Shown one piece after another: positions 46,322 to 56,548 of a DNA stretch of 64,000 bases. Location of the stretch: the NCBI GenBank assembly GCA_963931925.1, contig OZ007576.1:9558371-9622370 (forward strand). The letters run 5' to 3'. The translations under genes and the position numbers were made by a program. Numbering within the stretch: the stretch's first letter is position 1; each line of letters opens with the position of its first letter. The notes beneath the pieces were generated by a model. The model had not been told where the DNA came from. It searched no databases and worked only from the letters and a program-made list of their open reading frames with translations. The DNA comes from Onchidella celtica (taxonomy: Eukaryota > Mollusca > Gastropoda > Systellommatophora > Onchidiidae).

Positions 46322-47699
46322 TAAAATAAATTCACAACCATGCCTCAGTTGCAACAAGAAGCATCAGAAGTACATGTTTTAAAATTCCTCTTCTTCTGAA
46401 TGAATATTATGCATGTATGTTCAAATGTCTTCACTATTGTTAAGTTGAAGACACAATACCTATAGTTCAAAATTAAATTTTTACAGTCAAGAATCTTGTG
46501 TTGATCACTTAACTTACAGTGATAATGCCATACTGTTGTAAGTTTCAAAAATTCCATACACAATTTTTCACTTTCGTTTTCACTGCTGATGAACAGTGGC
46601 TATTTGCTCTATCTTTCCTTGCAACAAGGTTTGATATTGGGCTAAATTGTATGTCTGATTGACTCTTTGCTGCAGAGATCGTGGACAAGACACTGCATAT
46701 ATTTAAGCTTTGATTTGACGTGTTACACTTCAAGAAATTTACAGAGTGAATTAGTTGGCAGGTTGTTTTTTTTTTTTTTCAAACTTCTAATAGAATTGCG
46801 ACTAGCGTATTTGCTGATAATAACTGAAGAAGGTCAATTTGTGTATTCATGATGTAGTCCATGTTTGATCACACACAAAAGTATAATAAAGAGCTGAAAA
46901 ATTGTTATCCATTACCTCCTCTTTTCACTTCCTAAATTCTGTCTGGTGAAGTTGCTACAGTGTTGGATAGGGACTTTGATAAGTAATGATATAACATATT
47001 CATGGGAATATGGGACAGGCCAATTCACTTCAGCTGTCTCTCACTGACTTTTATACAGAATGCAGAAACTCTTCTGACTTCAAAAAAAATCTGCAGCTGA
47101 AATATTACCAGAGTACCGGTAGATGTGAAGTATGTCATGTGTGCAGTCTGGATAGTTTGGAAATTTGAAGTTCTGAAGTGTAGAAATTTTTTAATGCAAT
47201 TTTAAGATTGTAATTTCTGATGTGAGAAATTTGGAACTTATTTAGAGAAGAAGGCTGCATGATGTTTCTAAAAATAACACTGAGAATATTGATATCTATA
47301 CATTGTACAGTACAAAAATTTGTGCATCAAGAGTTGCTGCTTGAGAGTTTGAAACAGTGGGCATGTTTGCTGTCTTAAAATGAGTGATAAATTTTACATG
47401 AATGATTAATGATATGTGAATCTAACAGTGCACAAATGTTGATCGCTGGAGAGAAAATTTGAGCAATCTAAAGACTGAATATGTCTTTGGACATATAAAT
47501 TACAAACTGACACTGACAGTAATTTTTGGACTTAAAATTGAACAATCTGTTTGCAGTAAACCAGGAACATGCCATTTGAAAGTATGTATTGAGTTAAATA
47601 TATTATATAAACGTACCTGTTAATATTTGAGAGAAGAAACTTCTTATTAACAAAAGCCGTGCTGCTTTTAAACCAAAGATACCGGTACTAGATACAATA
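46322..47699. other. gene-free AT-rich stretch
   Basis: No exon, RNA gene or structured repeat was recognised. Confidence 0.45.
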
Positions 47700-47738
47700 A
47701 GATGCCTCTAGTGACTTGTAAGAATCAGATTTGTGAAT
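47700..47738 (+). repeat. 39-bp dispersed direct repeat, copy 2
   Basis: Near-identical to 45057-45095, 2.6 kb away in the same orientation, with one mismatch. Confidence 0.88.
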
Positions 47739-48451
47739 ATTCTTTGCAAGTGTGTGCGGTTCATCAGAGGCCCCACCCATTCTTGATGCGCTGAGCCAGC
47801 ATTTTGTACACTGTATTTGCTTAGAACATAAGACACAACACCAACTGGTTTTGCTTCCAGGGGCAATTTCAATGCCAAGTTACAACAATATTATGCACAG
47901 CCTATCTGATTTACACTGGGTGTCTCCATAAAACAAATTATACATGAATTGGGCTGGTGAGAGAGAGAGAGAGATTTTTCATCCACCTCTGTCCCATCTT
48001 ATTCTAAAAAGAATGCTTACTAGATACTTACTAAACTAGATCTATCTCGGTATGATGGTATGTTAATTAACAGTTTTGTCACGTTGCTATCATATTTGAA
48101 AAAAAAAAAAAACACTCAGAGGTTTCTTACTGCAAATTAAGTTATATACATGTACATGTAAAATTTACAAAGTGAGTAACTTCTATCAAGGTCTAGGGTG
48201 ATGGCTGAACACTGAACAAAATTCAGCATTTTCTGTCTTCAGCTTTGTAAAACAAGCCACTATTTACGTCTCCCAACACACTTGCTGTTGGGTGCCATGC
48301 AAAATGCCCCAGCTGTCCTATCTTATTGCACCTAGTATTGCCACTAAAACATAAAACTGTACATGTATTTTCTCTTCCTAATTTGGATTTACTGTTGGGA
48401 CCAACTGGCTTATGACTTGGTCTTTTCAGTAGTTCTGGCAGATCTTATGCT
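47739..48451. other. gene-free stretch
   Basis: No exon or structured repeat was recognised. It contains a short GA run near 47960. Confidence 0.4.
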
Positions 48452-48889
48452 TTATACATTCAACTCAGATTTCTCTTCAATGTGTGTAGTCTCACAGTTT
48501 GGGCCAATGAAAGGTACATACAGTTTTTTCATTAAAATCTGATAGATTCTTTCGTCTTCTGTTCGCTTACTTTTGTCCAGATCTCTCTCCTCTTTGTATA
48601 ATGCTAACTCTTCGAACCCTGATTTTCCTTGATATTTATACCGTAACTCTTTGCATGCCATGAAAATTTCCATGTTTGCCGATACAGGAAGAAAATAGTG
48701 GAGGTGATAAAACGAAGACAAACTACAGCAACATTTATGAATAGAAAGTGGACTTTCTTTCTTCCCGAAACAAAATAGCCTAGCATACTTGTGCGCCGAT
48801 ATGTCGGTGATTGGCACAAACGTGACCAGCGGAAGAACCGATACATCGGTGACTGGCACACAAAGCGTTGAGCTGTTGGAAGGCATCAA
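48452..48889 (-). other. unassigned 145-codon reading frame
   Basis: I do not recognise this frame. The second half, from the Met in ANMEIFMACKELRYKYQ onward, is strongly charged and protein-like (GFEELALYKEERDLDKSK, then KKLYVPF) and ends at a stop at 48452-48454. The first half is Cys/Ser-rich and contains a short duplicated segment (VPVTDVS and VPITDIS) from a 16-bp DNA repeat at about 48797-48812 and 48842-48857. It could be a last exon, a transposon piece or chance. No clear partner exon or splice acceptor was found. Confidence 0.2.
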
Positions 48890-50627
48890 CTTTTGATTAC
48901 ATATAAAACCATTTCAAAACAAACCAGCACTGGTAGCAGGATTTTATTAAGAGCACTGCTGTCCATGGCATGCATCACATCATCCTTTGGCAAAAATGTG
49001 GATTTCATGTGAACAATGTAAATATGTCACAGAACTAATAAAGTTTCAGTTATGTCTGAAGAGGTATGCTGTGCCAGTGTAAGAATACCTTTGTCCAAAG
49101 ATGGAATATCGTTGCTGTAACTAGTGTAACTTACTATAAGATATCCACAACATTGGTGGAATGAATTGAATCAACACTTGAAGGCTTTTTTTTAAAACCA
49201 TTTTCTCTGAATCCTCCACACAAGATAAACAGTCTTAAGTTCACCAGTAAAATGCAGCAATTCCTTTTCATTTGATGCTCAGAGTATTTACATTATATAA
49301 ATTAATGCATCAGAATTTATAATTTAATATATTGTTTGCCTATAAAAACAAAAACAGAAAATATGTAGTTGACATTTTATGAAAGTCACCTCAGTTTTAG
49401 TTATAAAGCCAGTGGGGTTTGGGGATTAAATGTCAGCTTCAGAAAATTTCCTATCTGAATACACGTAGTCAAGTTTTTATTTTATTTTTTTGGGTTAAGG
49501 AAGGGGCATGCTTATACTTATAGTAGATAGTTATATTGCATATCATTTACCAGTTTATTTTATCATCGTAAATCAAATGGGCAGGTGGCATATGATCATT
49601 TCAGTGAAGACTGGAATTCCAATTTCATTTGATGAATAGTAAATGTGAAAATGCACATATCCTCTTTGATATTTAAAATGGTGGGACTACATAGATTACT
49701 CAATTTACTGTCAGTTCTGTAACATACTACATATGTGCACTTTTAACAAGTTAAGAATCTGCTTGTCAAGTTCACACTCAGACAAACACAAGTCTTTGCA
49801 TTGCACAAAATAAAATTACTATCTTAAAGGACAGTGTGTGATGGTCTCTCCTTATTTGGGTTCATGCTGTTTGAAGACGCAAACACTTTGTGAGCAAAAC
49901 TGATTTCATCATACAGCAGTCTACAACTGCACAACAACAATAATGCATGGATTTCAAAAGCAAGTCTATTTTTACATTTATGAAGATTTGGATGGAAAAA
50001 TAATTGTTAAGTTTCAACTTGTAAACAAATTTTCTGGGCTTTCCATGGTAACACCAAACTGCCAACAGACCTTACATTTTCTGTTTTCACTCAGTACCGA
50101 TCAAAAGTCATCTCCTCAAACACAATAGTTAGAATGATTAATGTATTTATTTACTTTTTGATTTTTCTTAATGTTTTCTGAAGATCTGCGGTTTTAATTA
50201 CATGTCGGTAGCCTTTCAGCTTGTTTGTAGATAATTTTAAAAAAACATTATAAAGAACAGATTTGTTGCTGTGCAAAGGTTTGTCCCATACAACAGCAAG
50301 TAATTTTATTTTTACCTTTGTGATGTTTTTCAGAAATTTGACCTTTACAGATTACCAGTACATGTACTCTCTGTTTTGAAAAGCATTTTTTAGAATTTCT
50401 GTACATTTTAGATTCTTGGGATTGAAATCCCATCTGCAGACTGCAGTGTTACAAGCAATCCGCTATTAATTTTCAGTTTACCTTACTGCACCTGCCCATT
50501 ACATAACTGGAAGATAAATCTGTCAGTTCAAAATGCACATAACTCTGCATCTCACAAAAATCAAACTACTGTATTATAGTGAAGAAAAAAACAAGAAATT
50601 CAAAATTTGCAGAATACTAAAGCATCT
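48890..50627. other. gene-free AT-rich stretch
   Basis: Nothing coding is recognised. It lies downstream of the CCDC86 polyadenylation signal. Confidence 0.45.
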
Positions 50628-50633
50628 TTTATT
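50628..50633 (-). terminator. CCDC86 polyadenylation signal
   Basis: AATAAA on the minus strand, only 28 bp past the CCDC86 stop codon. This would give a very short 3' UTR. Confidence 0.6.
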
Positions 50634-50661
50634 TACAAGTGGAGCAGCAACAAAAAAAATG

Positions 50662-53600
50662 TCACCGGGTCTCTATTGTCCTTAACTGTTTCTTTTTCAT
50701 CTTCTTTATTTTCCTTGTGTCCCTGATCTGAAAAATGGTAGAAAAACACTTTAAAAAGAAAAAGTGAGTGACATTATGTAATGTGGTGAATAAGAGTACA
50801 GCAATGTGCAATGTTTAATCCCAATCAGATTCACATTTCTCTCACTGCTTGCAGGGAGAAATTCTGAGGAAGAAAAAAGTCATCTCAGAAGAGTCTCTGT
50901 TTTAACAAATACTTCATATAGATGCCACTGAAACCGTTCATCGCTATAGGAAGAGGGTATAGAAACATACTTTGGTCTGAAAGCCTTTCAATTACAGAAT
51001 AATCATTGCCAAAATGAATGTACATGTAAAATGTAATTCACAAAGTGCCAGTGGCATTAAATAAATGGTGAATTTCCCCATCATGCAACAGACAAGCTCT
51101 ACTGTAGCCTTCTTTCAATAAAAAATATCTTATGCATTAACAACACATTGAAATTTATCTGTTTTTTTTTGTTTTTTTAACAAAACTGAAATAAATGCTT
51201 TCCTTTGACCTTTTAAAACTCATTCGCAGTTGTGTTTTTTGTTAGTGTGTGATCATGCTAATTATTAATAAACATGTATGTAACACTACTACTGACTTAC
51301 ATCTTTTAGTCAGAAAGAAGTTACTTACAGGTTGCACAATCTCAGCTTTTCTCTGATTTTCAAGCTTTCGTTTCCGGTTATTTTCTATCTGCAATCTTTT
51401 CATCTGGAATAATCACAGAAGTAAAATACTGTATTAAAAAAAAGGACAGACAAGAAAAAATGAAAAAAACTCAGAAAGAGACCCATGGATGTGTCTCTTG
51501 GGTGCTGATTAACGAATGTAGGACCACTGTCATGATTATGGGTATGGCACTTCTCCTGAAGCCAAGAAATTAACATCACCAGTTCTGCTTTCCAAATGGT
51601 TTGCAGTTGTTGCAATCAAATTCAAGTAAAAACCAAAGGGTGTTGATGTGGATATAAAACTTCCCAATTTGACAAAATGAAATAATATCAATATCATTAT
51701 TATCACCATGTTGATGATATAGGTCTATATGCTAAGTTTAACTCTATTTAATTTGTGAAATTTAGACTGATGATGCTCTGAATACCAAACATAAATAAAG
51801 TACCCAAATAGACCACTGAAAGCAGTAAAGTGGCCATTACTGTGCCAATGGCTGTAAGACTCAAACTATAGCCTAAGCAAACATTACACACACAAACCTC
51901 TTTTTGTTTGTCTCTGTCTGCTTTTAACTGCTCCTGTAATTCCCTGACTTTTCTCTTTTCATCTCGTAACTTCATTTTCTCTGCCCAGGAAGATTTAAAT
52001 CTTTTCACATTTTTGATTTCTGAGTGCCTGTTAGATGAGGATAAGCATTAAAAAACATTGACAAAGTTTAACACTTTTTTCATTACACACATTAGATCTA
52101 GATCAATTCTCTCGATACTATCCTGAAAAAAAAAAATATGGTCACACAGATTTTGATACTGAAAGCAATACAAGATGTATCAGTTTGAACAAACTCCAGC
52201 GGTCATCTGGGCAAGGAACTGCCAGTTGTATTATCAACCAGACATGTGGAAAATATTCTTAATCAAAGAAAGATGTTAATCCAGCAGACGCCACCACCAC
52301 ATATCCATTTCACTCAATGCCAGTGCAGCACATGTGGTTCATCATTCATTCATCCACTGCTTGCCACATACCACTTTAGGAACATTTCTAAAGAGACCCT
52401 TTTCTGGATTTCATGATAAAACTTTGTCACTTTTTAACTTTTCTGATGGCTTCATGGCATTACCATCGACAAATCTCCACATAGGCCTTGTAAAAAAAGT
52501 ATTAAAAAAAACAACACCAGTAGAATAACAATACTTTTGGCCCCAGCTGTTCAGACATACAGCAGCTTGTCCCAGCTGTTGCAATGCTGGGTAGCCCAGG
52601 ACTACATTTTTTCCAGTGTCCGTACAGACCTACATGTATGTGAAGAAACTAGCAATAATAAGAAATCATGGTAGAGTAACAGCTGATCTGGATAGTACAA
52701 AAGGAAGCTGCTACCATACAGTGGAGCCCATGTAAACCGAACTTTGGTAATTCGAGTTCCTTTTAAATAGAGGTGATTTTGAAATGGGGTTGTTTTCCTT
52801 CCCTATCTCTATTAAACATTTACTGCTAATAGCCTAATTCGAGTTTGAATTGCATCAATCCTGATCGATAGAGCTGATCAAGGGCTCTCATCCTCAATCA
52901 ACTCAATGTAATTTCTTATTTCCAGCCCCGTGGCTGTGAAAACAAGTTTCCATAAACACGCTGACACAGGCAATGTTCAACAACTCTACTCTTCGCAGCC
53001 ATCGAGGGGGAGGGTAGAGGTGCCAAAAATGATGCAATGGGTAGGCTGCAGAGCCTTCCTCTTGTGTGTCTGTCCCGACCAAGAGAGAAACATGCTGCGG
53101 AGCGTGGCAGTAGTATGGGTATTGGGTGGGGTCCCAGTGTGATTCTGCCCCAATGACCAATGATGTCAGCCAACAATACGGTACGCAAGACAGTGCTCGC
53201 ATTATGGCCAGTGAATTTCATCGATTACTGGCATAACCATGACAGGTACAGCCAAGACATGGTATACCGTAGAACATAAATTACACACAGTTGAACCACG
53301 AGCCGTACAGTGTGTCCACCATGCTCACAAAGAGCCCTTCTGGTACACATGTACCCACTTGTATAATGCTCTCTGAGCATCACATGACTGTATTCAAAAG
53401 TAAAAAGTTCTGTTAAGGCCCCGGAGGAACAAAGACCTCACTTTCATGAGGTTCTTAGCACTTTAGTACTGCAAATACGTCGCTGCAGTGTTTACACATT
53501 CACCACACAACACTCGATGGGGAGGGGGGATGAGTACAGCATTGCTAACAGTAACACTGTAACTAACACTGTGTAATATTCCACGCCACTGACAGCAAGG

Positions 53601-55705
53601 TGGGATAACGCAGCAGGCCTAGAGTCTTGCATTTAAACATTATATATGGGAGGATGTCACACACAATACATGTGGCCAAGATAAAGACAGTTTGCTGACC
53701 AGAACTACCAGGTCTAGGCCATTCAATGTTGCTCCTTTTGTTTTACCGCTACAGTTGGGTCACTTCTACTGTTCTAGTTCTAAAGAAAAAAATAATTGAA
53801 AGATCTCATGACTCATACAGGTTCCTTTGCATTCTTTTGTGTGTAAAATGGGGGGGGGGAGTCTGCAAGGGGGTGCAATTAGTAGTAATTACACGTATGG
53901 GATGGGGCAGACTGCTGCAAAATAACGGTTATAAATTTCTCTGCTCAGAGGTAAACCGAACTTTGGTAAATTGAAGAATAATTCATTTCCCAGCGACTTC
54001 AAATTATATAGGCTCCACTGTAATAAGATGTAGGCCTACAGATTTGTGAGGTAACAGAAAATGGAAGGTCTTCCCCCCATCCGCGCCACTTACCAAAAAG
54101 TTAACAAACATAACATGATGAAGACCTCCCTTAAACCGCGCTTTCGTTCTTTCTTTCTTCTTTCTTTGTCCCATACAAATACTAAACCCAACCTTTTGAT
54201 AAGCCAGCTCAAAAGTCCCCTCTTTAGTGTGTTTTCTTGGCTGGCGTGGACGGGCGGAGGACCTCCCCAAAAAAACATCAACTCTACAAACACCACTAAA
54301 CTTTACTTCTATGAATGAATAAGATTTTGATCTTATTTGCAGATATTTATTATTGTGAATAAAATTCTGGCCTTATTAACTATTAGCCTAAGCCTTATTC
54401 CTAGACATCCGTGAATATGCGACATCAATAAAGCGTGGCCATAAATGATATCTAGCCCTCTTCCATAAAATAAAGGTTGCCTATCATCATATACGGACTC
54501 GAGTCCGAATATAAAATCATCATATACGGACTCGAGTCCGAATATAATGATTTTATATTCGGACTCCGGAGTCCCGATAGCGTTAGTTTATAGGCCCGAC
54601 CGCATTCCCGATATCATCATTTATTATTCGGACTCCAAAGTCCCGATAGGCCTATTTTATAATGGAATGGATAGGCCTATGTCAGGGACCATGCCTGCCT
54701 CTAGGTTGCTGGCTGCTCTTCTGTATCAATAGAAAATTATGCCCCCCCCCCCACCCCATCCCAGCCAATCCATCCGCGTTGTAATCAATAGTCCCCACAT
54801 TGATGTTACTTTTGTGACAAGTAACACTTTGGAGTAGCCTACTCGGGGGGGGGTTGAGCTTAGGGTATGAAAAGTCTACTCGGGGAGGGGGGGGGGGTTG
54901 AGCCCAGTAGGCCATGGGACCAAACTTGTAGCTTGTCATTCCGTTACGCACCTCAGGGGATAAACTTGCCGAATACGGCCTCAAAGACATCAAAGGACGG
55001 AAATGTTTCGTTGAGGCGAACTGCCATTTTGCATGAGTACTTGACGTCTCTGACCACGAGCAATATTAGGTCCTTTGTTTCTCGAGCCATATAGATCTAG
55101 TACTAGTTCTGACGAGTGACGACAGCGTGATGCGCCCGGAAGCCGGAAGCTGGAATGCTCGCACATGCGCGTAAAAAAGTCCGAGTCCGGGTACAAATTT
55201 CTTACACGGGCGACGACTCCGAAAGAGTCCGAATATAAAATTCTAATATTCGGACTCGAGTCCGGATATGAAATTCTAATATTCGGACTAGTCCGAATAG
55301 ACACAACCTAAAATAAAACAATAAAAGAATAGATTCTGACTTTCATCAAAAACGGGAAGACATAACAATCAGCAAACGAGACTGCATTTGACCACTGCAA
55401 GATGAATAATATAATAAAAATTCATCAGTAGATCTAGATTTAGACTAGATCTAGAGTCTATTATAGAATCTAGACTAGATCTAGATCTAGGCTAGATCAG
55501 ATAATCTACATAATCTAGATCTAGTCTAGAGTAGGTATCTTTTTAAAAAATCAAAAACATTATTTCAATCTCAAATCAACCATTTAAACAGTTTCGGCTA
55601 CCTGTCTGTTCTCACGGATTTCCATGTTCTTCCTGACTTGGGCTTGCCTCGTGGAATATTATGAAATATTTTCTTCACCTCGTTCGTCTCACTTTCAGGC
55701 TCCAT
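50662..55705 (-). CDS. CCDC86: CCDC86/Cgr1-family nucleolar protein, 4 coding exons, 124 aa
   Basis: The Cgr1 family (yeast Cgr1, vertebrate CCDC86/cyclon) acts in the nucleolus in 60S pre-rRNA processing and, in vertebrates, associates with mitotic chromosomes. Coding exons (minus): 55602-55705, 51898-52027, 51329-51403, 50662-50727 (375 nt including TGA), all GT-AG. The start follows an in-frame stop with no other ATG between. The protein begins MEPESETNEVKK, then the family block GKPKSGRTWK (residues 20-29), RFKSSWAEKMKLRDEKRKV (about 44-62), a long basic coiled coil with NRKRKLENQRKAEIVQP, and ends IRDTRKIKKMKKKQLRTIETR minus one residue at each side as compared in the family. It is 124 aa, near yeast Cgr1, whereas human CCDC86 has a long N-terminal extension (about 360 aa). 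Intron 1 (3.6 kb) holds a pogo-like element and a palindromic cluster. Head to head with NTAQ1. Confidence 0.93.
52719..54020. mobile_element. pogo/Tigger-like DNA transposon remnant, 1.3 kb, in CCDC86 intron 1
   Basis: The ends are CAGTGGAGCC at 52719-52728 and its reverse complement GGCTCCACTG at 54011-54020. Each is flanked by a TA dinucleotide (52717-52718 and 54021-54022). CAGTGG-type ends with TA targets are typical of pogo/Tigger elements. A 19-bp word GTAAACCGAACTTTGGTAA occurs near both ends in direct orientation (52732 and 53951). No transposase was recognised in the 1302-bp interior, so it is non-autonomous or decayed. Several open frames inside have no family features. Confidence 0.78.
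54483..55308. repeat. palindromic GGACTCGAGTCC repeat cluster (foldback-like)
   Basis: Two direct 33-bp units (period 54494 to 54527) carry the 12-bp palindrome GGACTCGAGTCC followed by GAATATAA. Inverted, diverged copies follow at about 54549-54579 and 54624-54650. A second group at about 55180-55308 carries the same palindromes with TCTAATATT spacers, partly in opposite orientation. The two groups could be the arms of one foldback element of about 830 bp. C and G runs at 54742-54752, 54845-54853 and 54887-54897 lie between them. Confidence 0.75.
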
Positions 55706-56548
55706 GTTGTTTATTGTTCTATTTTGTGCATGATCTCCCTTAACAGAGGTTCTATTTTAGAGTCATCGCCCTTTTTAGTCATGCATCTGCAAGTTCTGCA
55801 TTAGGCTACAAGTACAAGAGTAATAGTTGAACATTTCAAATTGTGCATCACAGAGTCGTAATGTAGGTTTAAAGTAAACATCTTTCAGTCTCAGAACAGT
55901 GAGCAGAATACAGATAACGTACTAGGCTAGGCCCCTAGACTATATTAAATTCCATTCATTTGTAACTAGATCTTGACTCTAAGTTAGACTAAGATCTAGA
56001 ATCCAGATCTAGATCTAGATCTAGTTTTTCTAAGTGATCAGATTCTGAAGCGCACTTAATTAGATCTAGATCTAGACACTAGATCTAGGTCTATGTACTG
56101 ATGCAGAATCCAGCCGAATTTGTGAGGCGAATATTAATAGATTCAGATCTGTACAATAGGGCCTATAGGGCCTATATATAGGGCTATCGGGATCTAGATA
56201 TCTGCATCTAATAATTAATAGGCTAAAGTGTTAATTAATGACTTTTTTTTTTCAATGCAAAGTCCATGTTGTGTGGCAGTGATCCAACTTTAAAATCTAG
56301 TTTGCACAGTAGGCCTAATACATCCAGACTCTAGTCCTACTCCCAGAAAGAATTCATTGACTCCCAGGCATTTTGAATATCCTCCCCCCCCCCCCCCCCC
56401 CCCATCCTTGTTTCTTGTACGCTATCTTTTTTATTGGCTCAAAGAACTATGATTATATAGGTTCTGCAGTGTGGACCATCAACTCCAGAAATGTGAGACA
56501 CGTATTTTCAGGTATGGGAGCAGCTGGCTTGTAAACTTGTGAGTTACA
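55706..56548. promoter_or_regulatory. divergent CCDC86/NTAQ1 intergenic region
   Basis: 843 bp separate the two start codons on opposite strands, so both promoters and 5' UTRs must lie here unless there are distant non-coding exons. It contains AGATCT-rich clusters (about 55975-56100) and a 20-base C tract at 56384-56403, 145 bp before the NTAQ1 ATG. No TATA box in a convincing position was seen. Confidence 0.5.

Noticed and set aside
52903-53221. Overlapping 99- and 101-codon minus-strand frames
   Set aside because: They lie inside the pogo-like element in two different frames, show no transposase motif and have unlike compositions.
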